A stretch of DNA of 64,000 nt from assembly GCF_004217615.1 (NCBI RefSeq), contig NZ_SHLD01000001.1:3162001-3226000 (forward strand). The letters run 5' to 3'. The DNA comes from Micromonospora kangleipakensis. Its GTDB lineage: Bacteria; Actinomycetota; Actinomycetes; Mycobacteriales; Micromonosporaceae. Under the pieces are notes generated by a model that did not search any database, was not told the DNA's origin, and saw nothing but the letters and a program-made list of their open reading frames with translations. Shown one piece after another: positions 28,501 to 35,602 of this stretch (positions within the stretch are counted from its first letter, which is position 1; every line of letters begins with the position of its first letter). A program made the translations under genes and the position numbers.

Positions 28501-29511
28501 CAGCGACCGCTTCTTCTGCACCAGCTTGCCGAGCGCGTCGGCGGTGTCCCGGATCTCCCGCTCGCCGCTGAGGAAGACCAGGATGTCGCCGGGCCCCTCG
28601 GCGGCCAGCTCCTCGACCGCGTCGCCGATCGCCTGGATCTGGTCGCGGACGTTCTCCTCGTCGGCGTCCTCCTCCTCGGCCTCGGTCACCTCGACCAGCG
28701 GCCGGTACCGCAGCTCGACGGGGTAGGTACGGCCCGACACCTCGACGATCGGTGCCGGCTCGCCCGCCGCGTCCGCGAAGTGCCGGGCGAAGCGGTCGGT
28801 CTCGATGGTCGCCGAGGTGATGATCACCTTCAGGTCGGGACGGCGGGGGAGGAGCTGCCGGAGGTAGCCCAGGATGAAGTCGATGTTGAGGCTGCGCTCG
28901 TGCGCCTCGTCGATGATCAGCGTGTCGTACTGGCGCAGCATCCGGTCGGTCTGCAGCTCGGCCAGGAGGATGCCGTCGGTCATCAGCTTGACCAGGCTGT
29001 TCTCGCCCACCTGGTCGGTGAAGCGGACCTTGTAGCCGACCACGTCGCCCAGCTCGGTGCCGAGCTCCTCGGCGATCCGGTCGGCGACCGTACGCGCGGC
29101 GAGCCGGCGCGGCTGGGTGTGCCCGATCAGGCCGTTGATCCCGCGCCCCAGCTCCAGGCAGATCTTGGGTAGCTGGGTGGTCTTGCCGGAGCCGGTCTCG
29201 CCGGCCACGATCACCACCTGGTGGTCCCGGATCGCCGCGGCGATGTCGTCCCTGCGCTCGCTGACCGGCAGCTGTGCCGGGTAGGTGATCACGGGCACGG
29301 CGGCCCGCCGGCTCGCCAGCCGCGCCTCGGCGCGCGTGACGTCGGCGCTGATCTCGGCGAGCGCGGCCTCCCGGCGCTCCGGGTCGCGCAGCCTGCGGAC
29401 CCCGTCCAGCCGCCGCTGCAGCTGGCGCTGGTCGCGGAACATCAGGTCGGGGAGGCGGCGGTGCAGCTCGCGAACGGAGTCGGGTGCGGCGGGTACGGCT
29501 GGATTCTGCAT
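25498..29511 (-). CDS. hrpA: ATP-dependent RNA helicase HrpA
   Basis: A 1337-residue DEAH-box helicase, the usual size for HrpA. It has Walker A GETGSGKTTQLPK, the DEAH box in IIDEAHERSLN, SAT motif (TSATIETDRF), motif V ATNVAETSLTVPGI and QRKGRCGR, followed by HA2, OB-like and DUF3418 C-terminal regions. It unwinds RNA with ATP and has been linked in other bacteria to mRNA processing and ribosome rescue. ATG at 29511 was chosen because the upstream 109 codons of open frame are antisense to the deaminase gene and lack coding character. Confidence 0.93.
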   Translation of the reverse strand: MQNPAVPAAPDSVRELHRRLPDLMFRDQRQLQRRLDGVRRLRDPERREAALAEISADVTRAEARLASRRAAVPVITYPAQLPVSERRDDIAAAIRDHQVVIVAGETGSGKTTQLPKICLELGRGINGLIGHTQPRRLAARTVADRIAEELGTELGDVVGYKVRFTDQVGENSLVKLMTDGILLAELQTDRMLRQYDTLIIDEAHERSLNIDFILGYLRQLLPRRPDLKVIITSATIETDRFARHFADAAGEPAPIVEVSGRTYPVELRYRPLVEVTEAEEEDADEENVRDQIQAIGDAVEELAAEGPGDILVFLSGEREIRDTADALGKLVQKKRSLLGTEILPLYARLSTAEQHRVFAPHAGRRVVLATNVAETSLTVPGIKYVVDPGTARISRYSSRLKVQRLPIEPVSQASANQRKGRCGRTSDGICIRLYDEQDFLSRPEFTDPEILRTNLASVILQMTSIGLGDIGAFPFIDPPDRRNVTDGVNLLHELGALDPTETDPGKRLTPQGRRLAQLPVDPRLARMVLEGERNGCATEVVVIAAALSIQDPRERPAEKQAQADQAHARFADAESDFVAFLNLWRYLREQQRTLSSSAFRRMCKAEYLNYLRVREWQDIVSQLRQVLRTPEGGRPARDGEGGRRGIGADLPEEIDTPKVHQSLLPGLLSHVGLKDAQKHEYLGARGAKFALFPGSALFKKPPRWVMAAELVETSRLWGRVNGRIEPEWVEPLAQHLVRRSYSEPHWEKKQAAVMAYEKVTLYGIPLVTSRKVNFGRIDPALSRELFIRHALVEGDWQTHHQFWRDNQRLLAEIEELESRARRRDILVDDETIFGFYDQRIPADVVSGRHFDSWWKKTRRDQPDLLTFTRELLVNAGRGGVDEADYPDEWRADGVALPLTYRFEPGTPTDGVTVDIPLPMLNQVPAESFDWQVPGLREELVVALIRSLPKAVRRNFVPVPDYARAALAELPAGEEPLLDALTRQLRRMTGVTVPRDAWDVAKLPPHLRVTFRVLGEDDKPVAEGKDLPTLQRELRQEVRQVVAAAAPDVARTGLKEWSIGTLPRTIEQVRAGYAVTAYPALVDEGATVGVKVFDSEAEQAAAHWAGTRRLLRLTVPSPAKFLQGRLSNEAKLALSRNPHGGVQELIEDAAGAAIDKLIADAGGPAWDAEGFAALRDKVRADLVDTVVEVMDRVRKVLAAAYAVEQRLGATRNLAVVAALADIRNQLSGLVHKGFITETGYARLADLLRYLTAIERRLDRLPGNPQRDKQQQDRIAVVQKEYADMLAALPPARRSSAAARQIRWMIEELRVNVFAQGLGTPYPVSEQRIYRAMDDAEGR

Positions 29512-29694
29512 GTCGTCGCCAAGAATAGGCAGCCCCGCGGCGAAGCGCCGCCGGGTTACCGCCAGCCGGCCGGGGCGGGCGGCGCCGGCGGCGGCGGGTG
29601 GCGGCGGCGGCGAGCACACCCGCGCGCGCCCTCCCAGCTCCGGGCGGATCTGCGGACTAGAGTGGCCGCCGACCGACATGCTGGACGGGACGGG

Positions 29695-30162
29695 ATGATC
29701 ATGCGGGACACGGACCGGGCGCTGGTGCAGGCGGCCACCGCCGTCGCCAAGCTGCGCTGCCGTAGCGAGAACCACACCGTCGCCGCCGCCGCGCGCAGCG
29801 CCGACGGGCGGGTCTTCACCGGTGTGAACGTCTACCACTTCACCGGTGGACCGTGTGCCGAGGTGGTGGCGATCGGCGCCGCCGCCACCCAGGGCGTGAC
29901 CGAGCTGGAGACCATCGTCGCGGTGGGGGACCGGGGCCGGGGCGTCATCCCGCCGTGCGGCCGCTGCCGGCAGGTGCTGCTCGACTACTTTTCGTCGATC
30001 AAGGTGATCGTCGGGCCGGCGGACGGGCTGCGCGCGGTGCCGGTGGCCGACCTGCTGCCCGAGACGTACGTCCGGGCCGACCAGCAGGTCGCGACCGTGT
30101 CGCGGACCGGGGTGTGGTCGATGCCCGTGGTGCCCGGCAGCCGCCAGGCCGCGGAGGACTGA
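29695..30162 (+). CDS. Blasticidin-S-deaminase-like cytidine deaminase
   Basis: A 155-residue cytidine-deaminase-fold enzyme. Zinc ligands Cys54, Cys88 and Cys91 and catalytic Glu56 lie in GPCAE and PCGRCRQVLLD. Residues 41-56 (FTGVNVYHFTGGPCAE) are identical to fungal blasticidin S deaminase at the same numbering, as I recall that sequence. It carries about 25 extra C-terminal residues compared with BSD. It may detoxify a peptidyl-nucleoside antibiotic or act on cytidine. ATG 29695 was used; ATG 29701 is equally possible. It is divergent from hrpA and ends 6 bp from the convergent YciI gene. Confidence 0.88.
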   Translation: MIMRDTDRALVQAATAVAKLRCRSENHTVAAAARSADGRVFTGVNVYHFTGGPCAEVVAIGAAATQGVTELETIVAVGDRGRGVIPPCGRCRQVLLDYFSSIKVIVGPADGLRAVPVADLLPETYVRADQQVATVSRTGVWSMPVVPGSRQAAED

Positions 30163-30168
30163 CCCGGG

Positions 30169-30528
30169 TCAGTCGCCCGACGCCGCCTCCAGCATCGACC
30201 GGGGGACCGGCACCTGCTCGAAGCGCACGTTGCCCTCCGGCACCATCCAGCTCATCACCTGGACGACCAGCCGTCCGGCCCGGACGGCCGGGTCGTTGGC
30301 GTAGAGCTCGCGGGCCATCTCCGGATCTACCGAGAGCACGGCGAAGCCGCGCAGCCGGTCGTCGTCGGCGCCGAGGAACGGGCCGGCGGCGAGGAGCGCG
30401 CCCTGCTCCACCAGCCCGGCCTGGTGCGCCAGGTGCGCGTTCTGCAGGCGGTCGACCGCGTCCAGCGGCAGTTCGGGCGGGTCCGGCGGACGGACCAGGA
30501 GGACGACGGTGTGCTGGTCGAATCGCAT
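30169..30528 (-). CDS. YciI-family protein
   Basis: A 119-residue alpha/beta ferredoxin-like protein of the YCII family. It has an N-terminal beta strand (HTVVLLVRPPD), the family His (NAHLAHQAGLVEQGALLAAG) and Asp in FAVLSVDPEMARELYANDPAV. Cellular role unknown; related domains act in small-molecule catabolism. Monocistronic and convergent with the deaminase gene. Confidence 0.85.
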   Translation of the reverse strand: MRFDQHTVVLLVRPPDPPELPLDAVDRLQNAHLAHQAGLVEQGALLAAGPFLGADDDRLRGFAVLSVDPEMARELYANDPAVRAGRLVVQVMSWMVPEGNVRFEQVPVPRSMLEAASGD

Positions 30529-30659
30529 GCCGCCAGCCTAGGTGCGAAAAACCGCTGACTGTCCCCTTGTTGCCGGTAGCGGCCCCGTCCGGGCGGCGCC
30601 GACCGCCCGACCCGGCCCCGGTCCGGCCAGGGTGGCGACGCCGCATCGACGAATCCGAG

Positions 30660-30673
30660 TTAGGCACACCTAA
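30660..30673. promoter_or_regulatory. Iron-box-like palindrome 1
   Basis: TTAGGCACACCTAA is a clean inverted repeat that matches the outer arms of the DtxR/IdeR consensus but with a shortened centre. It lies 11 bp upstream of the full-length box. Confidence 0.55.
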
Positions 30674-30683
30674 TACGCTCGGC

Positions 30684-30702
30684 TAAGGTAAGGCGATCCT
30701 AA
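30684..30702. promoter_or_regulatory. Iron box (IdeR/DmdR type) 2
   Basis: TAAGGTAAGGCGATCCTAA matches the 19-bp TwAGGTwAGsCTwACCTwA consensus at nearly every position. It sits 24 bp before the GTG of the first permease gene, so iron-loaded IdeR/DmdR1 would block transcription. Confidence 0.8.
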
Positions 30703-30725
30703 GCCGAGAGGGGCGGAACCCTGCC

Positions 30726-31772
30726 GTGACCACCGTCGCCACCCGACCCGAGCGGGCCGGCGTCCCGAGCCGCCGGCGGTCCGGCCGCCGGGCGACGGTC
30801 GCCGCAGCGGCGGCCCTGCTGCTGGTCCTGGCCCTGCTGGCCAGCCTCGCCCTCGGCAGCCGCCCGCTCGCCGTCGACCAGGTGTGGCAGGCGCTCACCG
30901 CCCCCGACGGCGGCGAGGCCACCACCATCGTCCGGGAGCTGCGCCTGCCGCGGACGGTCCTGGGGCTGACCGTCGGGCTCGCGCTCGCCGTCGCCGGGGT
31001 GCTCTTCCAGGCGCTCACCCGCAATCCCCTCGCCGAACCGCGGATCCTCGGCATCAGCGCCGGCGCCTCGTTCGGCGTGGTGCTCGCCATCGCGGTCTTC
31101 GGCGTCGGCAGCCTCGCCGGGTACGTCTGGTTCGGCGTCGCCGGCGCGCTCGCCGCCGGCCTGCTCGTCCTCGCGGTGGCCAGCGGCACCCGCGAGGGCG
31201 CCAGCCCGGTCACCCTCGCGCTGGTCGGCGCGGCCCTCGACGCCAGCCTCGCCGCCGGGGTGTACGCCATGCTCAGCATCGACGCGCGCACCTTCGAGGA
31301 GTACCGCTTCTGGGTGGTCGGCGGGCTGACCGGCCGGGACGTCGGCGTCGCCGGGCAGGTGCTGCCGTTCGTCCTCGCCGGGCTGGCGCTGGCCGCGCTG
31401 GTCGCCCGGGGCCTCGACGCGCTCGCCCTCGGCGACGACGTCGCCCGCGGCCTCGGCCACCGGATCGGCCTGGTACGCCTCGGCGGCGGCGCCGCCGCCG
31501 TGCTGCTCACCGGCGCCGCCGTGGCCGCCGCCGGACCGATCGCCTTCGTCGGGCTCGCCGTGCCGCACCTGGCCCGGGCGCTGGTCGGCGCCGACCACCG
31601 GTGGACCCTCGCGGTCTCCGCCCTGCTCGGGCCGGCCCTGCTGCTCGGCGCCGACGTCGTCGGCCGGCTGGTCGCCCCGCCCGGTGAGGTGCCGGCCGGG
31701 ATCGTCACCGCGCTGATCGGCGCCCCGCTGCTGGCGTACCTGGTTCGCCGGGCGAAGGTGGTGACCGCGTGA
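30726..31772 (+). CDS. Iron-siderophore ABC transporter permease (FecCD type), subunit 1
   Basis: A 348-residue integral membrane protein of the BtuC/FecCD family, with about 9-10 helices and family motifs QALTRNPLAEPRILGISAGA and GPIAFVGLAVPHLARALVG. It forms half of the inner-membrane channel for ferric-siderophore uptake. GTG at 30726 follows AGGGGCGGA. It is the first gene of a four-gene operon with tight overlaps, under two iron boxes, and its stop overlaps the next start as GTGA. Confidence 0.93.
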   Translation: MTTVATRPERAGVPSRRRSGRRATVAAAAALLLVLALLASLALGSRPLAVDQVWQALTAPDGGEATTIVRELRLPRTVLGLTVGLALAVAGVLFQALTRNPLAEPRILGISAGASFGVVLAIAVFGVGSLAGYVWFGVAGALAAGLLVLAVASGTREGASPVTLALVGAALDASLAAGVYAMLSIDARTFEEYRFWVVGGLTGRDVGVAGQVLPFVLAGLALAALVARGLDALALGDDVARGLGHRIGLVRLGGGAAAVLLTGAAVAAAGPIAFVGLAVPHLARALVGADHRWTLAVSALLGPALLLGADVVGRLVAPPGEVPAGIVTALIGAPLLAYLVRRAKVVTA

Positions 31773-32833
31773 CCGCCGTCGAGTCGTCCCGCCCGACGTA
31801 CGCCGGGCTGCCCGGTCGGTCGCTGCTGCGGTTCGGACCGGTCAGCGTGCAGGTCCGCCGCCGCGCGCTGCTCGTCGCCACCGTGACCACCGTGCTGCTC
31901 GCCGCCGCCGTCGTGCTCAGCCTCTCCCTCGGCACCCCGTACGTCGCCCCGGCCGACGTGCTCCGCTCGCTGTCCGGCGCCGGCACCCCGTACGACCTGG
32001 TAGTGCGCGACCTGCGGCTGCCCCGGATCGTGCTGGCCGCGACCGCCGGGGCGGCCTTCGGGATCGCCGGCACGCTCATCCAGAGCGTGGCCCGCAACCC
32101 GCTGGCCAGCCCGGACGTCATCGGCATCACCCAGGGCGCCGGCCTGGCCGCCACCGTCGCGATCACCACCGGCGCCGCCGCGGTGCTGGTCGCCCCGGCG
32201 GCGCTGGTCGGCGGGCTGGCCGCCGCGCTGCTGCTGCTCGTCCTCGGTGCCCGGCACGGTCTGGCCGCCCAGCGGTTCGTGCTGGCCGGGGTGGCCGTCG
32301 CGTTCGCCCTGCGGGCGCTGACCGAGGTGGTCATGCTCTCCGCCGACCCGATCGACGGGCTGCGCGCGCAGATCTGGCTGATCGGCACCCTGGCCGGCCG
32401 GGGCTGGTCCGAGACGCTCTGGATCGCGCTCACCCTGGTCGTCCTGCTGCCGGTGCTGGCCTGGGCCGGCTGGGCGCTCAACGGCACCGCGCTGGACGAC
32501 GACACCGCGCGGGGGATCGGGCTGCGCCCGGGGGCCCGGCGGCTCGGCCTGGCGGCCACCGGCGTCGTGCTGGCCGCCACCGTCACCGCCCAGGTCGGCG
32601 CGGTCGACTTCGTCGCGCTGGTCGCCCCGCAGGTGGCCCGCCGGCTGGTCCGCGCCGAGCGGCCGCCGCTGGTCTGCGCCGCCCTGGTCGGCGCGCTGCT
32701 GCTGGTGCTGGCCGACCTGGCCGGCCGGCGGATCTTCGCCCCCACCCAGCTGCCGGCGGGCGTGCTCACCGCTGCCATCGGCGGTCCGTACCTGATGTTC
32801 CTGCTGGTCCGACGTCGGCGGAGGTCCGCGTGA
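31769..32833 (+). CDS. Iron-siderophore ABC transporter permease (FecCD type), subunit 2
   Basis: A 354-residue second permease with the same motifs (QSVARNPLASPDVIGITQGA, GAVDFVALVAPQVARRLVR). It pairs with the preceding gene's product to form the heterodimeric channel. GTG start overlaps the previous stop, and its own stop overlaps the ATPase start, both GTGA. The two permeases are clearly paralogous but diverged, as in FepD/FepG-type systems. Confidence 0.93.
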   Translation: MTAVESSRPTYAGLPGRSLLRFGPVSVQVRRRALLVATVTTVLLAAAVVLSLSLGTPYVAPADVLRSLSGAGTPYDLVVRDLRLPRIVLAATAGAAFGIAGTLIQSVARNPLASPDVIGITQGAGLAATVAITTGAAAVLVAPAALVGGLAAALLLLVLGARHGLAAQRFVLAGVAVAFALRALTEVVMLSADPIDGLRAQIWLIGTLAGRGWSETLWIALTLVVLLPVLAWAGWALNGTALDDDTARGIGLRPGARRLGLAATGVVLAATVTAQVGAVDFVALVAPQVARRLVRAERPPLVCAALVGALLLVLADLAGRRIFAPTQLPAGVLTAAIGGPYLMFLLVRRRRRSA

Positions 32834-33729
32834 ACCGCACCCCTGAGACCCGAGGCGCGATGCTCGCGACCCGCGACCTGACCGTCGGCTACGACGAGCG
32901 GACCGTGCTGGACGGGCTCGACGTGGAGCTGCCCACCGACGCGTTCACGGTCATCGTCGGGCCGAACGCCTGCGGCAAGTCCACCCTGCTGCGGACCATG
33001 GCCCGGCTGCTCACCCCGCGCCGCGGCACCGTGCTGCTGGACGGCACGGCCATCCGCGAGCTGCCCACCCGCGAGGTCGCCCGCCGCCTCGGCGTGCTGC
33101 CGCAGAGCCCGCTGGTGCCGGAGGGGGTCACCGTGGCGGACCTGGTCGGCCGGGGCCGGCAGCCGTACCAGCGGTGGTGGCGGCAGTGGTCGGAGCAGGA
33201 CTCCGTCGCCGTCGACCGGGCGATGGCCCAGGCCGACGTCGCCGGGCTCGCCGACCGCCCGGTGGACACCCTCTCCGGCGGGCAGCGCCAGCGGGTCTGG
33301 ATCGCGATGACCCTCGCCCAGGACACCGAGGCGCTGCTGCTGGACGAGCCGACCACCTTCCTCGACCTGGCCCACCAGGTGGAGGTGCTGGACCTGCTGC
33401 ACCGGCTGCGCGCCGAACGCGGCCGGACCGTGGTCGCCGTGCTGCACGACCTCAACCAGGCCGCCCGCTACGCCGACCACCTGATCGCCATGCGCGACGG
33501 CAGGGTGGTCGCCGCCGGCCCGCCGCGCGAGATCCTCACCGCGGACCTGGTCCGTGACGTCTTCGGGCTCGACTGCGTGGTCGTGCCCTGCCCGGTGACC
33601 GGCGCGCCGCTCGTGGTGCCCGGCCTTACCAGCCCGTCCCTGGCGCGCCCGACCGCTCCGGTGGCGCGCCCCTCCGTCGCCGACGCGGACCTGCCGCCCG
33701 TCGACTCGTACCCTTCGAAAGGAATCTGA
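32830..33729 (+). CDS. Iron-siderophore ABC transporter ATPase
   Basis: A 299-residue FepC-like ATPase: Walker A GPNACGKST (residues 44-52), signature LSGGQRQRVWIAMTLAQ, Walker B LLLDEPTTFLDLAHQ. It powers uptake through the two permeases. A C-terminal tail of about 30 residues, rich in Pro and Ala, follows the ATPase core. Starts at GTG overlapping the permease stop; its TGA overlaps the ATG of the binding-protein gene by one base. Confidence 0.94.
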   Translation: MNRTPETRGAMLATRDLTVGYDERTVLDGLDVELPTDAFTVIVGPNACGKSTLLRTMARLLTPRRGTVLLDGTAIRELPTREVARRLGVLPQSPLVPEGVTVADLVGRGRQPYQRWWRQWSEQDSVAVDRAMAQADVAGLADRPVDTLSGGQRQRVWIAMTLAQDTEALLLDEPTTFLDLAHQVEVLDLLHRLRAERGRTVVAVLHDLNQAARYADHLIAMRDGRVVAAGPPREILTADLVRDVFGLDCVVVPCPVTGAPLVVPGLTSPSLARPTAPVARPSVADADLPPVDSYPSKGI

Positions 33730-34673
33730 TGCGTCGTCTCGCCGCCGCCCTCACCGCGGCCCTGGCTCTCGGAGTCGGCCTCACCGCCTGCGGTGAGAGC
33801 GACCCGGCCCCGGGCTCCGCCACCGGGGAGACCCGGGAGATCACCCACGCCATGGGCACCACCAAGGTGCCGGCGGACCCGAAGCGGGTCGTGGTGCTCG
33901 ACACCGACAAGATCGACACGGCGCTCTCGCTCGGCGTCACGCCGGTCGGCGCCGCCACCGCCGGTGAGGCGAAGAGCTGGCCCACCTACTTCGGCGAGGA
34001 GAAGCTGGCCGGCATCAAGGAGGTCGGGGTGCTCACCGAGCCCGACCTGGAGGCGATCACCGCGCTCAAGCCGGACCTCATCCTGGGCAGCAGGTTCCGC
34101 CAGGAGAAGTTCTACGACGAGCTGAGCGCCATCGCCCCGACCGTCTTCACCGAGAAGGTCGGCATCACCTGGAAGGAGAACCTGCTCCTCGACGGCAAGG
34201 CCCTGGGCCGGGAGCAGCAGGCCAAGGACCTGCTGAGCACGTACGAGAAGCGGGCGAAGGAGTTCGGCGCGAAGCTCGGCGACGCCGCGTCGCGGGAGAT
34301 CTCCATCGTGCGGTTCATCCCGGGCAACATCCGGGTGTACGGCCCGGACTCGTTCTCCGGCATCGTCGTCGGCGACACCGGGCTGGGCCGCCCGGCGCGG
34401 CAGCGGCTCGAGGGCAAGGAGGACAAGCGCTTCGACCTGGTCAGCCCGGAGCGGATCAACGAGGTCGACGGTGACGTCATCTTCGTGACCGCGTACGGCG
34501 AGAAGGCCGCCGCCGAGCAGGCCAAGGTCACCGGCGGCACCCTCTGGCAGGGTCTGTCCGCGGTGAAGGCGGGCAAGGCGCACGTGGTCTCCGACGAGGT
34601 CTGGATGACCGGCATCGGCGTCGGCGCCGCCAACAAGATCCTCGACGACCTGGAGAAGCACCTGGCCGCCTGA
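33729..34673 (+). CDS. Iron-siderophore-binding lipoprotein
   Basis: A 314-residue periplasmic-binding-type lipoprotein. The signal peptide ends in the lipobox LTAC (Cys about residue 21). The mature part has the FepB/FhuD-like class III fold (KVPADPKRVVVLDTDKIDTA…, ITALKPDLILGSRF). It captures a ferric siderophore outside the membrane and delivers it to the permease pair. No biosynthesis gene lies nearby, so the siderophore may be made elsewhere or be a xenosiderophore. Preceded by GAAAGGA. Confidence 0.94.
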   Translation: MRRLAAALTAALALGVGLTACGESDPAPGSATGETREITHAMGTTKVPADPKRVVVLDTDKIDTALSLGVTPVGAATAGEAKSWPTYFGEEKLAGIKEVGVLTEPDLEAITALKPDLILGSRFRQEKFYDELSAIAPTVFTEKVGITWKENLLLDGKALGREQQAKDLLSTYEKRAKEFGAKLGDAASREISIVRFIPGNIRVYGPDSFSGIVVGDTGLGRPARQRLEGKEDKRFDLVSPERINEVDGDVIFVTAYGEKAAAEQAKVTGGTLWQGLSAVKAGKAHVVSDEVWMTGIGVGAANKILDDLEKHLAA

Positions 34674-34765
34674 TCGTCGGGACGCTGGCCAACCCGCTCG
34701 CCCGCTTCGCCCCGGACCGGGTCGGCTGAGTCGGCGGCGGGCGCCCGCCGCCGGTCCGCGCTCGT

Positions 34766-34802
34766 GGATGCACGGAGAGAGGGGTCCTCTCTCCGTGCAT
34801 CC
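34766..34802. terminator. Perfect 17-bp hairpin between convergent genes
   Basis: GGATGCACGGAGAGAGG (34766-34782) pairs without mismatch with CCTCTCTCCGTGCATCC (34786-34802) around a GGT loop. It lies about 90 bp past the siderophore operon and 36 bp before the convergent gene's stop, so it can end transcription from both sides. No T-run follows. Confidence 0.8.
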
Positions 34803-34837
34803 GTCCGGGCGGGCGGTGGGCCGCCGTGGTGGTGGGG

Positions 34838-35482
34838 TCAGGCGGCGGTGGACCAGATGGCACGGAACGCGGCGGCCTCGCCGGCCAGCCACTGCTCGAC
34901 CTGCTGGGGCTTGGCCGTCTCGGGCATCCGGTGGGCCTCGCCGCGGCGGACGTCGACGAGGACCGGCTCGGCGTGCGGGAGGAGCGCGTCCATGTGCCGG
35001 GACATCAGGTGCAGGGTGGCGAGGGTCGCCTCCTCGCTGGGCGGCGCCTCGTCGAAGTGCAGGCGGACCGCCTCGGCGCGGCCGTCGGCGTACCGAACGC
35101 CGAAGTGAGGGTTGATCTTGACGGGCAGGTCGCCGAGCATCGCCAGGGCGTCGCGGGTCTGGGCGAGGTCCACCTCGGCCGGCTCGCCGAGCGACTGGAG
35201 CCAGGCCGTCGCGCCGGGGACGAGCGCCTGGTAGAGCGGGCGCCAGCGGGGCTTGACCAGGTCGGGCACCTGGGCCAGGTGGGTGCCGCCGGTGTGGAAC
35301 GCGATGTCGGCCTTGAGCGCCTTGACGAACTGGCCGTGCGGGTTGAACCCGTGCCGGCTCGCGCGCTGCTTGCGCAGGCCGCCGACGAAGGTGGCCTTGG
35401 TGGGCCCGGTGCGGTCCACGTACCGGGTGAAGCCGAGGAGGGTGGCGTACGGCGTCAGGGGAGTGGAGATGGGCGCGGTCAC
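34838..35482 (-). CDS. Uncharacterised protein, 214 aa
   Basis: I do not recognise the family. The product is soluble, with no signal peptide or membrane helix. Segments KATFVGGLRKQRASRHGFNP, FHTGGTHLAQVPDLVKPRW and PVLVDVRRGEAHRMPETAKP look like a globular enzyme or regulatory fold. GTG at 35482 is preferred because GGGAGG lies 6 nt before it; an ATG two codons upstream would abut that site. A 24-bp dyad just upstream (35507-35530) suggests regulated expression. It stands alone between the siderophore operon and the helicase gene. Confidence 0.7.
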   Translation of the reverse strand: MTAPISTPLTPYATLLGFTRYVDRTGPTKATFVGGLRKQRASRHGFNPHGQFVKALKADIAFHTGGTHLAQVPDLVKPRWRPLYQALVPGATAWLQSLGEPAEVDLAQTRDALAMLGDLPVKINPHFGVRYADGRAEAVRLHFDEAPPSEEATLATLHLMSRHMDALLPHAEPVLVDVRRGEAHRMPETAKPQQVEQWLAGEAAAFRAIWSTAA

Positions 35483-35506
35483 GAGCATCCTCCCAGGTCA
35501 GGAACT

Positions 35507-35530
35507 CGATTAGTACATACATTCTAATCG
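35507..35530. promoter_or_regulatory. Dyad operator candidate CGATTAG-N10-CTAATCG
   Basis: A perfect 7-bp inverted repeat with a 10-bp AT-rich spacer lies 24 bp upstream of the GTG at 35482, overlapping the probable core promoter. The shape fits a TetR- or MarR-type operator, but no regulator gene is adjacent. Confidence 0.5.
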
Positions 35531-35559
35531 ACGGGTCTGACATCGCCTAGGGAAGAAAA

Positions 35560-35588
35560 GGGGCCGTCCGGACGCACCGGACGGCCCC
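35560..35588 (-). terminator. Terminator of the DUF3516 helicase gene
   Basis: GGGGCCGTCCGG (35560-35571) pairs with CCGGACGGCCCC (35577-35588), a 12-bp stem with a 5-nt loop. On the minus strand it is followed by CTTTTCTTCC, a weak T-rich tract. Confidence 0.8.
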
Positions 35589-35602
35589 TCGGAGAGAAAC
35601 TT

